Below the pieces are notes generated by a model, which worked only from the letters and a program-made list of their open reading frames with translations, made no database searches and was not told the origin of the DNA. From Gordius sp. MW1 (lineage: Eukaryota; Nematomorpha; Gordioida; Gordea; Gordiidae), in the NCBI GenBank assembly GCA_964036665.1, contig OZ038530.1:3286001-3350000 (forward strand): a stretch of DNA of 64,000 nt, read 5' to 3'. Below, piece by piece: positions 49,345-63,388 of this stretch; position 1 is the first letter of the stretch; the number at the start of each line of letters is the position of its first letter. The position numbers were made by a program, and so were the translations under genes.

Positions 49345-52300
49345 GTTCTCGCAGCTTAAAACATCTTTTCGGAAGTCAATCGAGGATAATATTATTCTCA
49401 AATTGGCATACTTTTATATATTTTTTCATGCTCTTTCACATAGAATCGAAAAAAATAAATATTTTTACCTCAAAATTTTTCACATATTTTTCTTTGAACC
49501 GTATTCATCCGATGAAAGTTGTCGTTTTCAGACGTGGTTTCCATGATAAAAAGTAAAAATTTATCAGAATCAGAAAACTATTACTTTGAAATCATGATCG
49601 CATAGTGCATTTTTGAAAAATTAAGCACTCACGTTGCGATACAACAAACTAATCGCAACAATAAAACGTTGTCTTTTGTCAAAATGATAGTTCTCGCAGC
49701 TTAAAATCTCTTTTCGGAAGTCAATCGAGGATAATAGGATTCTCAAATTGGCATACTTTTATATATTTTTTTATGCTCTTTCACATAGAATCGAAAAAAA
49801 TAAATATTTTTACCTCAAAAATTTTCACATATTTTTCTTTGAACCGTATTCATCCGATGAAAGTTGTCGTTTTCAGACGTGGTTTCTATGATCCCAAGTA
49901 AAAATTTATCAGAATCAGAGAACTATTACTTTGAAATCATGATCGCATAGTGCAGTTTTCAAAAATTAAGCACTCACGTTGCGATACAACAAACTAATCG
50001 CAACAATAAAACGTTGTCTTTTGTCAAAATGATAGTTCTCGCATCTTAAAACCTCTTTTCGGAAGTCAATCGAGGATAATAGGATTCTCAAATTGGCTTA
50101 CTTTTATATATTTTTTCATGCTCTTTCACATAGAATCGAAAAAAATAAATATTTTTACCTCAAACTTTTTCACATATTTTTCTTTGAACCGTATTCATCC
50201 GATGAAAGTTGTCGTTTTCAGACGTGGTTTCCATGATAAAAAGTAAAAATTAATCAGAATCAGAAAACTATTACTTTGAAATCATGATCGCATAATGCAG
50301 TTTTCAAAAATTAAGCACTCACATTGCGATACAACAAACTAATCGCAACAATAAAACGTTGTCTTTTGTCAAAATGATAGTTCTCCAGCTTAAAACCTCT
50401 TTTCGGAAGTCAATCGAGGATAATTGGATTCTCAAATTGGCTTACATTTATATATTTTTTCATGCTCTTTCACATAGAATCGAAAAAAATAAAGATTTTT
50501 ACCTCAAAAATTTTCACATATTTTTCTTTGAACCGTATTCATCCGATGAAAGTTGTCGTTTTCAGACGTGGTTTCTATGATCCCAAGTAAAAATTTATCA
50601 GAATCTAAAAACAATTACTTTGAAATCATGATCGCATAAAGCCATTTTCAAAAATTAAGCAGTCACGTTGCGATACAACAAACTAATCGCAACAATAAAA
50701 CGTTGTCTTATGTCAAAATGATAGTTCTCCTTCTCGCAGCTTAAAACCTCTTTTCGCAAGTAAATCGATGATAATAGGATTCTCAAATTGGCTTACTTTT
50801 ATATATTTTTTCATGCTCTTTCACATAGAATCGAAAAAAATAAATATTTTTACCTCAAAATTTTTCACATATTTTTCTTTGAACCGTATTCATCCGATGA
50901 AAGTTGTCGTTTTCAGACGTGGTTTCAATGATAAAAAGTAAAAATTTATCAGAATCAGAAAACTATTACTTTGAAATCATGATCGCATAGAGCCATTTTC
51001 AAAAATTAAGCACTCACGTGTCGATACAACAAACTAATCGCAACAATAAAACGTTGTCTTTTGTCAAAATGATAGTTCTCCTTCTCGCAGCTTAAATCCT
51101 CTTTTCGCAAGTAAATCCATGATAATAGGATTCTCAAATTGGCTTACCGTTATATATTTTTTTATGCTCTTTCACATAGAATCGAAAAAAATAAATATTT
51201 TTACCTCAAAATTTTTCACATATTTTTCTTTGAACCGTATTCATCCGATGAAAGTTGTCGTTTTCAGACGTGGTTTCCATGATAAAAAGTAAAAATTTAT
51301 CAGAATCAGAAAACTATTACTTTGAAATCATGATCGCATAGTGCATTTTTGAAAAATTAAGCACTCACGTCGCGATACAACAAACTAATCGCAACAATAA
51401 AACGTTGTCTATTGTCAAAATGATAGTTCTCGCAGCTTAAAACCTCTTTTCGGAAGTCAATCGAGGATAATAGGATTCTCAAATTGGCATACTTTTATAT
51501 ATTTTTTCATGCTCTTTCACATAGAATCGAAAAAAATAAATAACCTCAAAATTTTTCACATATTTTTCTTTGAACCGTATTCATCCGATGTAAGTTGTCA
51601 TTTTCAGATGTGGTTTCCATGATAAAAAGTAAAAATTTATCAGAATCAGAAAACTATTACTTTGAAATCATGATCGCATAGGCAGTTTTCAAAAATTAAG
51701 CACTCACGTTGCGATACAACAAACTAATCGCAACAATAAAATGTTGTCTTTTGTCAAAATGATAGTTCTCGCATCTTAAAACCTCTTTTCGGAAGTCAAT
51801 CGAGGATAATAGGATTCTCAAATTGGCTTACTTTTATATATTTTTTCATGCTCTTTCACATAGAACCGAAAAAAATAAATATTTTTACCTCAAAATTTTT
51901 CACATATTTTTCTTTGAACCGTATTCATCCGATGAAAGTTGTCGTTTTTAGACGTGGTTTCTATGATCCCAAGTAAAAATTTATCAGAGTCTAAAAACTA
52001 TTACTTTGAAATCATGATCGCATAGAGCAGTTTTTAAAAATTAAGCACACACGTTGCGAAACATACTAATCGCAACAATAAAACGTTTTCTTTTGTCAAA
52101 ATGATAGTTCTCGCAGCTTAAAACCTCTTTTCGGAAGTCAATCGAGGATAATAGGATTCTCAAATTGGCTTACTTTTATATATTTTTTCATGCTCTTTCA
52201 CATAGAATCGAAAAAAATAAATATTTTTACCATAAAATTTTTAACATATTTTTCTTTGAACCGTAGTCATCCGATGACAGTTGTCGTTTTCAGACGTGGT

Positions 52301-54857
52301 TTCTATGATCCCAAATAAAAATTTATCAGAATCAGAAAACTATTACTTTGAAATCATGATCGCATAGTGCATTTTTGAAAAATTAAGCACTCACGTTGCG
52401 ATACAACAAACTAATCGCAACAATAAAACGTTGTCTTTTGTCAAAATGATAGTTCTCGCAGCTTAAAACATCTTTTCGGAAGTCAATCGAGGATAATATT
52501 ATTCTCAAATTGGCATACTTTTATATATTTTTTCATGCTCTTTCACATAGAATCGAAAAAAATAAATATTTTTACCTCAAAATTTTTCACATATTTTTCT
52601 TTGAACCGTATTCATCCGATGAAAGTTGTCGTTTTCAGACGTGGTTTCCATGATAAAAAGTAAAAATTTATCAGAATCAGAAAACTATTACTTTGAAATC
52701 ATGATCGCATAGTGCATTTTTGAAAAATTAAGCACTCACGTTGCGATACAACAAACTAATCGCAACAATAAAACGTTGTCTTTTGTCAAAATGATAGTTC
52801 TCGCAGCTTAAAATCTCTTTTCGGAAGTCAATCGAGGATAATAGGATTCTCAAATTGGCATACTTTTATATATTTTTTTATGCTCTTTCACATAGAATCG
52901 AAAAAAATAAATATTTTTACCTCAAAAATTTTCACATATTTTTCTTTGAACCGTATTCATCCGATGAAAGTTGTCGTTTTCAGACGTGGTTTCTATGATC
53001 CCAAGTAAAAATTTATCAGAATCAGAAAACTATTACTTTGAAATCATGATCGCATAGTGCATTTTTGAAAAATTAAGCACTCACGTCGCGATACAACAAA
53101 CTAATCGCAACAATAAAATGTTGTCTTTTGTCAAAATGATAGTTCTCGCATCTTAAAACCTCTTTTCGGAAGTCAATCGAGGATAATAGGATTCTCAAAT
53201 TGGCTTACTTTTATATATTTTTTCATGCTCTTTCACATAGAACCGAAAAAAATAAATATTTTTACCTCAAAATTTTTCACATATTTTTCTTTGAACCGTA
53301 TTCATCCGATGAAAGTTGTCGTTTTTAGACGTGGTTTCTATGATCCCAAGTAAAAATTTATCAGAGTCTAAAAACTATTACTTTGAAATCATGATCGCAT
53401 AGAGCAGTTTTTAAAAATTAAGCACTCACGTTGCGAAACATACTAATCGCAACAATAAAACGTTTTCTTTTGTCAAAATGATAGTTCTCGCAGCTTAAAA
53501 CCTCTTTTCGGAAGTCAATCGAGGATAATAGGATTCTCAAATTGGCTTACTTTTATATATTTTTTCATGCTCTTTCACATAGAACCGAAAAAAATAAATA
53601 TTTTTACCTCAAAATTTTTCACATATTTTTCTTTGAACCGTATTCATCCGATGAAAGTTTTCGTTTTTAGACGTGGTTTCTATGATCCCAAGTAAAAATT
53701 TATCAGAGTCTAAAAACTATTACTTTGAAATCATGATCGCATAGAGCAGTTTTTAAAAATTAAGCACTCACGTTGCGAAACATACTAATCGCAACAATAA
53801 AACGTTTTCTTTTGTCAAAATGATAGTTCTCGCAGCTTAAAACCTCTTTTCGGAAGTCAATCGAGGATAATAGGATTCTCAAATTGGCTTACTTTTATAT
53901 ATTTTTTCATGCTCTTTCACATAGAATCGAAAAAAATAAATATTTTTACCATAAAATTTTTCACATATTTTTCTTTGAACCGTAGTCATCCGATGACAGT
54001 TGTCGTTTTCAGACGTGGTTTCTATGATCCCAAGTAAAAATTTATCAGAATCAGAAAACTATTACTTTGAAATCATGATCGCATAGTGCATTTTTGAAAA
54101 ATTAAGCACTCACGTCGCGATACAACAAACTAATCGCAACAATAAAATGTTGTCTTTTGTCAAAATGATAGTTCTCGCATCTTAAAACCTCTTTTCGGAA
54201 GTCAATCGAGGATAATAGGATTCTCAAATTGGCTTACTTTTATATATTTTTTCATGCTCTTTCACATAGAACCGAAAAAAATAAATATTTTTACCTCAAA
54301 ATTTTTTACATATTTTTCTTTGAACCGTATTCATCCGATGAAAGTTGTCGTTTTTAGACGTGGTTTCTATGATCCCAAGTAAAAATTTATCAGAGTCTAA
54401 AAACTATTACTTTGAAATCATGATCGCATAGAGCAGTTTTTAAAAATTAAGCACTCACGTTGCGAAACATACTAATCGCAACAATAAAACGTTTTCTTTT
54501 GTCAAAATGATAGTTCTCGCAGCTTAAAACCTCTTTTCGGAAGTCAATCGAGGATAATAGGATTCTCAAATTGGCTTACTTTTATATATTTTTTCATGCT
54601 CTTTCACATAGAATCGAAAAAAATAAATATTTTTACCATAAAATTTTTCACATATTTTTCTTTGAACCGTAGTCATCCGATGACAGTTGTCGTTTTCAGA
54701 CGTGGTTTCTATGATCCCAAATAAAAATTTATCAGAATCAGAAAACTATTACTTTGAAATCATGATCGCATAGTGCATTTTTGAAAAATTAAGCACTCAC
54801 GTTGCGATACAACAAACTAATCGCAACAATAAAACGTTGTCTATTGTCAAAATGATA
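49345..54857 (+). repeat. Mosaic zone with repeats at 3,107 and 687 bp
   Basis: Monomers 49345+49690 (AAAACATCTT with AATATTATTC; AAAATCTC with AAAAATTTTC) recur as 52452+52797, nine monomers away. A 2-mer of 687 bp, AGAACCG/GCGAAACATACT followed by ACCATAAAAT plus the GTCATC dyad, occurs at 51765-52451 and 54171-54857; a version with one extra monomer occupies 53142-54170. The GCGAAACATACT form has a 3-bp loss inside the hairpin loop. The monomer at 51426 has an 8-bp loss (AAATAAATAACCTC), GATGTAAG and CAGATGTGG, and is the most diverged I saw in this zone. Confidence 0.7.
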
Positions 54858-57800
54858 GTTCTCGCAGCTTAAAACCTCTTTTCGGAAGTCAATCGAGGAT
54901 AATAGGATTCTCAAATTGGCATACTTTTATATATTTTTTCATGCTCTTTCACATAGAATCGAAAAAAATGAATATTTTTACCTCAAAATTTTTCACATAT
55001 TTTTCTTTGAACCGTATTCATCCGATGAAAGTTGTCGTTTTTAGACATGGTTTCTATGATCCCAAGTAAAAATTTATCAGAGTCTAAAAACTATTACTTT
55101 GAAATCATGATCGCATAGAGCAGTTTTTAAAAATTAAGCACTCACGTTGCGATACAACATACTAATCGCAACAATAAAACGTTTTCTTTTGTCAAAATGA
55201 TAGTTCTCGCAGCTTAAAACCTCTTTTCGGAAGTCAATCGAGGATATAGGATTCTCAAATTGGCATACTTTTATGTATTTTTTCATGCTCTTTCACATAG
55301 AATCGAAAAAAATGAATATTTTTACCTCAAAATTTTTCACATATTTTTCTTTGAACCGTATTCATCCGATGAAAGTTGTCGTTTTTAGACATGGTTTCTA
55401 TGATCCCAAGTAAAAATTTATCAGAGTCTAAAAACTATTACTTTGAAATCATGATCGCATAGAGCAGTTTTTAAAAATTAAGCACTCACGTTGTGATACA
55501 ACATACTAATCGCAACAATAAAACGTTTTCTTTTGTCAAAATGATAGTTCTCGCAGCTTAAAACCTCTTTTCGGAAGTCAATCGAGGATAATAGGATTCT
55601 CAAATTGGCTTACTTTTATATATTTTTTCATGCTCTTTCACATAGAACCGAAAAAAATAAATATTTTTACCTCAAAATTTTTCACATATTTTTCTTTGAA
55701 CCGTATTCATCCGATGAAAGTTGTCGTTTTTAGACGTGGTTTCTATGATCCCAAGTAAAAATTTATCAGAGTCTAAAAACTATTACTTTGAAATCATGAT
55801 CGCATAGTGCATTTTTGAAAAATTAAGCACTCACGTTGCGATACAACAAACTAATTGCAACAATAAAACGTTTTCTTTTGTCAAAATGATGGTTCTCGCA
55901 GCTTAAAACCTCTTTTCGGTAGTCAATCGAGGATAATAGGATTCTCAAATTGGCTTACTTTTATATATTTTTTCATGCTCTTTCACATAGAATCTAAATA
56001 TTTTTACCTCAAAATTTTTCACATATTTTTCTTTGAACCGTATTCATCCGATGAAAGTTGTCGTTTTCAGACGTGGTTTCCATGATAAAAAGTAAAAATT
56101 TATCAGAATCAGAAAACTATTACTTTGAAATCATGATCGCATAGAGCAGTTTTCAAAAATTAAGCATTCACGTTGCGATACAACAAACTAATCGCAACAA
56201 TAAAACGTCGTCTTTAAAATGATAGTTCTCGCAGCTTAAAACCTCTTTTCAGAAGTCAATCGAGGATAATAGGATTCTCAAATTGGCTTACTTTTATATA
56301 TTTTTTCATGCTCTTTCACATAGAATCGAAAAAAATAAATATTTTTACCTCAAAATTTTTCACATATTTTTCTTTGAACCGTATTCATCCGATGAAAGTT
56401 GTCGTTTTTCGACGTGGTTTCTATGATCCCAAGTAAAAATTTATCAGAGTCTAAAAACTATTACTTTGAAATCATGATCGCATAGAGCAGTTTTTAAAAA
56501 TTAAGCACTCACGTTGCGATACAACATACTAATCGCAACAATAAAACGTTTTCTTTTGTCAAAATGATGGTTCTCGCAGCTTAAAACCTCTTTTCGGAAG
56601 TCAATCGAGGATAATAGGATTCTCAAATTGGCTTACTTTTATATATTTTTTCATGCTCTTTCACATAGAATCGAAAAAAATAAATATTTTTACCTCAAAA
56701 TTTTTCACATATTTTTCTTTGAACCGTATTCATCCGATGAAAGTTGTCGTTTTTAGACGTGGTTTCTATGATCCCAAGTAAAAATTTATCAGAGTCTAAA
56801 AACTATTACTTTGAAATCATGATCGCATAGTGCATTTTTGAAAAATTAAGCACTCACGTTGCGATACAACAAACTAATCGCAACAATAAAACGTTGTCTA
56901 TTGTTAAAATGATAGTTCTCGCAGCTTAAAACCTCTTTTCGGAAGTCAATCGAGGAAAATAGGATTCTCAAATTTGCTTACTTTTATATATTTTTTCATG
57001 CTCTTTCACATAGAATCTAAATATTTTTACCTCAAAATTTTTCACATATTTTTCTTTGAACCGTATTCATCCGATGAAAGTTGTCGTTTTCAGACGTGGT
57101 TTCCATGATAAAAAGTAAAAATTTATCAGAATCAGAAAACTATTACTTTGAAATCATGATCGCATAGAGCAGTTTTCAAAAATTAAGCATTCACGTTGCG
57201 ATACAACAAACTAATCGCAACAATAAAACGTCGTCTTTAAAATGATAGTTCTCGCAGCTTAAAACCTCTTTTCAGAAGTCAATCGAGGATAATAGGATTC
57301 TCAAATTGGCTTACTTTTATATATTTTTTCATGCTCTTTCACATAGAATCGAAAAAAATAAATATTTTTACCTCAAAATTTTTCACATATTTTTCTTTGA
57401 ACCGTATTCATCCGATGAAAGTTGTCGTTTTTAGACGTGGTTTCTATGATCCCAAGTAAAAATTTATCAGAGTCTAAAAACTATTACTTTGAAATCATGA
57501 TCGCATAGTGCATTTTTGAAAAATTAAGCACTCACGTTGCGATACAACAAACTAATCGCAACAATAAAACGTTGTCTATTGTTAAAATGATAGTTCTCGC
57601 AGCTTAAAACCTCTTTTCGGAAGTCAATCGAGGAAAATAGGATTCTCAAATTTGCTTACTTTTATATATTTTTTCATGCTCTTTCACATAGAATCTAAAT
57701 ATTTTTACCTCAAAATTTTTCACATATTTTTCTTTGAACCGTATTCATCCGATGAAAGTTGTCGTTTTCAGACGTGGTTTCCATGATAAAAAGTAAAAAT

Positions 57801-59656
57801 TTATCAGAATCAGAAAACTATTACTTTGAAATCATGATCGCATAGAGCAGTTTTCAAAAATTAAGCATTCACGTTGCGATACAACAAACTAATCGCAACA
57901 ATAAAACGTCGTCTTTAAAATGATAGTTCTCGCAGCTTAAAACCTCTTTTCAGAAGTCAATCGAGGATAATAGGATTCTCAAATTGGCTTACTTTTATAT
58001 ATTTTTTCATGCTCTTTCACATAGAATCGAAAAAAATAAATATTTTTACCTCAAAATTTTTCACATATATTTCTTTGAACCGTATTCATCCGATGAAAGT
58101 TGTCGTTTTCAGACGTGGTTTCTATGATCCCAAGTAAAAATTTATCAGAATCTAAAAACTATTACTTTGAAATCATGATCGCATAGAGCCATTTTCAAAA
58201 AATAAGCACTCACGTTGCGATACAACAAACTAATCGCAACAATAAAACGTTGTCTTTTGTCAAAATGATAGTTCTCGCAGCTTAAAACCTCTTTTCGGAA
58301 GTCAATCTAGGATAATAGGATTCTCAAATTGGCTTACCGTTATATATTTTTTTATGCTCTTTCACATAGAATCGAAAAAAATAAATATTTTTACCTCAAA
58401 ATTTTTCACATATTTTTCTTTGAACCGTATTCATCCGATCAAAGTTGTCGTTTTCAGACGTGGTTTCCATGATAAAAAGTAAAAATTTATCAGAATCAGA
58501 AAACTGTTACTTTGAAATCATGATCGCATAGTGCATTTTTGAAAAATTAAGCACTCACGTTGCGATACAACAAACTAATCGCAACAATAAAACGTTGTCT
58601 TTTGTCAAAATGATAGTTCTCGCAGCTTAAAACCTCTTTTCGGAAGTCAATCTAGGATAATAGGATTCTCAAATTGGCTTACCGTTATATATTTTTTTAT
58701 GCTCTTTCACATAGAATCGAAAAAAATAAATATTTTTACCTCAAAATTTTTCACATATTTTTCTTTGAACCGTTTTCATCCGATCAAAGTTGTCGTTTTC
58801 AGACGTGGTTTCAATGATAAAAAGTAAAAATTTATCAGAATCAGAAAACTATTACTTTGAAATCATGATCGCATAGAGCCATTTTCAAAAATTAAGCACT
58901 CACGTGTCGATACAACAAACTAATCGCAACAATAAAACGTTGTCTTTTGTCAAAATGATAGTTCTCCTTCTCGCAGCTTAAATCCTCTTTTCGCAAGTAA
59001 ATCGATGATAATAGGATTCTCAAATTGGCTTACCGTTATATATTTTTTTATGCTCTTTCACATAGAATCGAAAAAAATAAATATTTTTACCTCAAAATTT
59101 TTCACATATTTTTCTTTGAACCGTATTCATCCGATGAAAGTTGTCGTTTTCAGACGTGGTTTCCATGAAAAAAAGTAAAAATTTATCAGAATCAGAAAAC
59201 TATTACTTTGAAATCATGATCGCATAGTGCATTTTTGAAAAATTAAGCACTCACGTCGCGATACAACAAACTAATCGCAACAATAAAACGTTGTCTATTG
59301 TCAAAATGATAGTTCTCGCAGCTTAAAACCTCTTTTCGGAAGTCAATCGAGGATAATAGGATTCTCAAATTGGCATACTTTTATATATTTTTTCATGCTC
59401 TTTCACATAGAATCGAAAAAAATAAATATTTTTACCTCAAAATTTTTCACATATTTTTCTTTGAACCGTATTCATCCGATGAAAGTTGTCGTTTTTAGAC
59501 GTGGTTTCTATGATCCCAAGTAAAAATTTATCAGAGTCTAAAAACTATTACTTTGAAATCATGATCGCATAGAGCAGTTTTTAAAAATTAAGCACTCACG
59601 TTGCGATACAACATACTAATCGCAACAATAAAACGTTTTCTTTTGTCAAAATGATG
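54858..59656 (+). repeat. Fourteen-monomer HOR, copy 1 (4,799 bp)
   Basis: Monomers start at 54858, 55203, 55547, 55892, 56225, 56570, 56915, 57248, 57593, 57926, 58271, 58616, 58961 and 59312. The first nine match 59657-62724 one for one at exactly 4,799 bp. Marks include AAAATGAATA with AGACATGG, GAGGATATAGG, TAATTGCAAC, TTCGGTAGTC with AGAATCTAAAT (A-run lost), and GTCTATTGTTAAAATG. The monomers at 58271 and 58616 (CAATCTAGG, CCGTTATAT, GATCAAAG) match 63457 and 63802 at 4,799 bp plus the length of the transposon and its target copy. Within the block, 56570-57247 and 57248-57925 also look like a local 2-mer duplication. Confidence 0.85.
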
Positions 59657-62600
59657 GTTCTCGCACCTTAAAACCTCTTTTCGGAAGTCAATCGAGGATA
59701 ATAGGATTCTCAAATTGGCATACTTTTATATATTTTTTCATGCTCTTTCACATAGAATCGAAAAAAATGAATATTTTTACCTCAAAATTTTTCACATATT
59801 TTTCTTTGAACCGTATTCATCCGATGAAAGTTGTCGTTTTTAGACATGGTTTCTATGATCCCAAGTAAAAATTTATCAGAGTCTAAAAACTATTACTTTG
59901 AAATCATGATCGCATAGAGCAGTTTTTAAAAATTAAGCACTCACGTTGCGATACAACATACTAATCGCAACAATAAAACGTTTTCTTTTGTCAAAATGAT
60001 AGTTCTCGCAGCTTAAAACCTCTTTTCGGAAGTCAATCGAGGATATAGGATTCTCAAATTGGCATACTTTTATATATTTTTTCATGCTCTTTCACATAGA
60101 ATCGAAAAAAATGAATATTTTTACCTCAAAATTTTTCACATATTTTTCTTTGAACCGTATTCATCCGATGAAAGTTGTCGTTTTTAGACATGGTTTCTAT
60201 GATCCCAAGTAAAAATTTATCAGAGTCTAAAAACTATTACTTTGAAATCATGATCGCATAGAGCAGTTTTTAAAAATTAAGCACTCACGTTGCGATACAA
60301 CATACTAATCGCAACAATAAAACGTTTTCTTTTGTCAAAATGATAGTTCTCGCAGCTTAAAACCTCTTTTCGGAAGTCAATCGAGGATAATAGGATTCTC
60401 AAATTGGCTTACTTTTATATATTTTTTTATGCTCTTTCACATAGAACCGAAAAAAATAAATATTTTTACCTCAAAATTTTTCACATATTTTTCTTTGAAC
60501 CGTATTCATCCGATGAAAGTTGTCGTTTTTAGACGTGGTTTCTATGATCCCAAGTAAAAATTTATCAGAGTCTAAAAACTATTACTTTGAAATCATGATC
60601 GCATAGTGCATTTTTGAAAAATTAAGCACTCACGTTGCGATACAACAAACTAATTGCAACAATAAAACGTTTTCTTTTGTCAAAATGATGGTTCTCGCAG
60701 GTTAAAACCTCTTTTCGGTAGTCAATCGAGGATAATAGGATTCTCAAATTGGCTTACTTTTATATATTTTTTCATGCTCTTTCACATAGAATCTAAATAT
60801 TTTTACCTTGAAATTTTTCACATATTTTTCTTTGAACCGTATTCATCCGATGAAAGTTGTCGTTTTCAGACGTGGTTTCCATGATAAAAAGTAAAAATTT
60901 ATCAGAATCAGAAAAATATTACTTTGAAATCATGATCGCATAGAGCAGTTTTCAAAAATTAAGCATTCACGTTGCGATACAACAAACTAATCGCAACAAT
61001 AAAACGTCGTCTTTAAAATGATAGTTCTCGCAGCTTAAAACCTCTTTTCAGAAGTCAATCGAGGATAATAGGATTCTCAAATTGGCTTACTTTTATATAT
61101 TTTTTCATGCTCTTTCACATAGAATCGAAAAAAATAAATATTTTTACCTCAAAATTTTTCACATATTTTTCTTTGAACCGTATTCATCCGATGAAAGTTG
61201 TCGTTTTTAGACGTGGTTTCTATGATCCCAAGTAAAAATTTATCAGAGTCTAAAAACTATTACTTTGAAATCATGATCGCATAGAGCAGTTTTTAAAAAT
61301 TAAGCACTCACGTTGCGATACAACATACTAATCGCAACAATAAAACGTTTTCTTTTGTCAAAATGATGGTTCTCGCAGCTTAAAACCTCTTTTCGGAAGT
61401 CAATCGAGGATAATAGGATTCTCAAATTGGCTTACTTTTATATATTTTTTCATGCTCTTTCATATAGAATCGAAAAAAATAAATATTTTTACCTCAAAAT
61501 TTTTCACATATTTTTCTTTGAACCGTATTCATCCGATGAAAGTTGTCGTTTTTAGACGTGGTTTCTATGATCCCAAGTAAAAATTTATCAGAGTCTAAAA
61601 ACTATTACTTTGAAATCATGATCGCATAGTGCATTTTTGAAAAATTAAGCACTCACGTTGCGATACAACAAACTAATCGCAACAATAAAACGTTGTCTAT
61701 TGTTAAAATGATAGTTCTCGCAGCTTAAAACCTCTTTTCGGAAGTCAATCGAGGAAAATAGGATTCTCAAATTTGCTTACTTTTATATATTTTTTCATGC
61801 TCTTTCACATAGAATCTAAATATTTTTACCTCAAAATTTTTCACATATTTTTCTTTGAACCGTATTCATCCGATGAAAGTTGTCGTTTTCAGACGTGGTT
61901 TCCATGATAAAAAGTAAAAATTTATCAGAATCAGAAAACTATTACTTTGAAATCATGATCGCATAGAGCAGTTTTCAAAAATTAAGCATTCACGTTGCGA
62001 TACAACAAACTAATCGCAACAATAAAACGTCGTCTTTAAAATGATAGTTCTCGCAGCTTAAAACCTCTTTTCAGAAGTCAATCGAGGATAATAGGATTCT
62101 CAAATTGGCTTACTTTTATATATTTTTTCATGCTCTTTCACATAGAATCGAAAAAAATAAATATTTTTACCTCAAAATTTTTCACATATTTTTCTTTGAA
62201 CCGTATTCATCCGATGAAAGTTGTCGTTTTTAGACGTGGTTTCTATGATCCCAAGTAAAAATTTATCAGAGTCTAAAAACTATTACTTTGAAATCATGAT
62301 CGCATAGTGCATTTTTGAAAAATTAAGCACTCACGTTGCGATACAACAAACTAATCGCAACAATAAAACGTTGTCTATTGTTAAAATGATAGTTCTCGCA
62401 GCTTAAAACCTCTTTTCGGAAGTCAATCGAGGAAAATAGGATTCTCAAATTTGCTTACTTTTATATATTTTTTCATGCTCTTTCACATAGAATCTAAATA
62501 TTTTTACCTCAAAATTTTTCACATATTTTTCTTTGAACCGTATTCATCCGATGAAAGTTGTCGTTTTCAGACGTGGTTTCCATGATAAAAAGTAAAAATT

Positions 62601-63017
62601 TATAAGAATCAGAAAACTATTACTTTGAAATCATGATCGCATAGAGCAGTTTTCAAAAATTAAGCATTCACGTTGCGATACAACAAACTAATCGCAACAA
62701 TAAAACGTCGTCTTTAAAATGATAGTTCTCGCAGCTTAAAACCTCTTTTCAGAAGTCAATCGAGGATAATAGGATTCTCAAATTGGCTTACTTTTATATA
62801 TTTTTTCATGCTCTTTCACATAGAATCGAAAAAAATAAATATTTTTACCTTAAAATTTTTCACATATTTTTCTTTGAACCGTATTCATCCGATGAAAGTT
62901 GTCGTTTTTAGACGTGGTTTCTATGATCCCAAGTAAAAATTTATCAGAGTCTAAAAACTATTACTTTGAAATCATGATCGCATAGAGCAGTTTTTAAAAA
63001 TTAAGCACTCACGTTGC

Positions 63018-63025
63018 GATACAAC
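63018..63025. repeat. Left copy of target site duplication
   Basis: GATACAAC is ordinary satellite sequence at the start of the hairpin loop. The interrupted monomer becomes a normal 345 bp when one copy is removed. Confidence 0.7.
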
Positions 63026-63041
63026 CATGGGCGTACGCAGG
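63026..63041 (+). repeat. Left terminal inverted repeat of the element
   Basis: CATGGGCGTACGCAGG pairs perfectly with the right end. It contains the self-complementary octamer GCGTACGC, and with the preceding C it starts with the palindrome CCATGG, so each end could fold by itself. Confidence 0.88.
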
Positions 63042-63218
63042 TTTTGAATTAGAGGGGGGCAGATTAAAAAAAAAAATTTTTTTCTAAAATTTTCCTGAGA
63101 GCAAAAAAAAAAAAAAAAAGGTCTCGACTATCCAAATCCAAAATTTTTCCTTACCAAAAATTTTACAAAAAAAAAAATAAAAAGGTCTCGACTATTCGGA
63201 GGGGGGGGGAGCCACATT

Positions 63219-63291
63219 AGGGTGGGGCAGAGCCTCGTTAGGGTGGGGCAGAGCCTAATGAGGGTGGGGCAGAGCAAAATTAGAGGGGGGC
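63219..63291 (+). repeat. 21-bp G-rich minisatellite inside the element
   Basis: AGGGTGGGGCAGAGC begins at 63219, 63240 and 63261, a strict 21-bp period. A degenerate fourth unit (AGAGGGGGGCAAAAC) begins at 63282. Each full unit has a GGG-T-GGGG core. Related TTAGAGGGGGGCAG or TTAGGGGGGGGCAG sequences lie near both element ends (63049-63062 and 63352-63365). Together with the G9 run at 63201-63209, the + strand has many G-runs that could form G-quadruplexes; the function is unknown. Confidence 0.85.
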
Positions 63292-63388
63292 AAAACAAAT
63301 TTTTTTTTAATTCTTGAGGGTTTTTGTATTGAAAAAATCTTATTTTTAAAATTAGGGGGGGGCAGCCGCCCCCCCCCCCCTGCCCCCC

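Larger units (their letters stand above)
1..63025 (+). repeat. Satellite array, about 342-bp monomer (main part)
   Basis: The whole stretch is head-to-tail copies of one AT-rich monomer, all on the same strand. I counted 184 monomer starts here using the landmark 'gttctcgcag' (variants gttcttgcag, gttctccttctcgcag, gttctccagc). Spacing between landmarks is mostly 338, 341 or 345 bp, with extremes of about 329 and 352. Bases 1-12 are the tail of a monomer that starts outside the window. Copies differ by scattered substitutions, small indels and linked sets of diagnostic changes that define subfamilies. There is no unique sequence between monomers, so every gene-free stretch of this interval is satellite. 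I do not recognise the family from memory. The length is close to two nucleosome repeats, which is common for satellites, but I see no internal half-repeat. Confidence 0.98.

Noticed and set aside
1-63025. CRISPR array
   Set aside because: The repeated unit is the entire monomer of about 342 bp with no unique spacers, and all parts of it recur.
63120-63186. GGTCTC duplicated in the element as a meaningful site
   Set aside because: It is part of a 15-bp internal direct repeat (64 bp apart), best explained by local duplication within the element.
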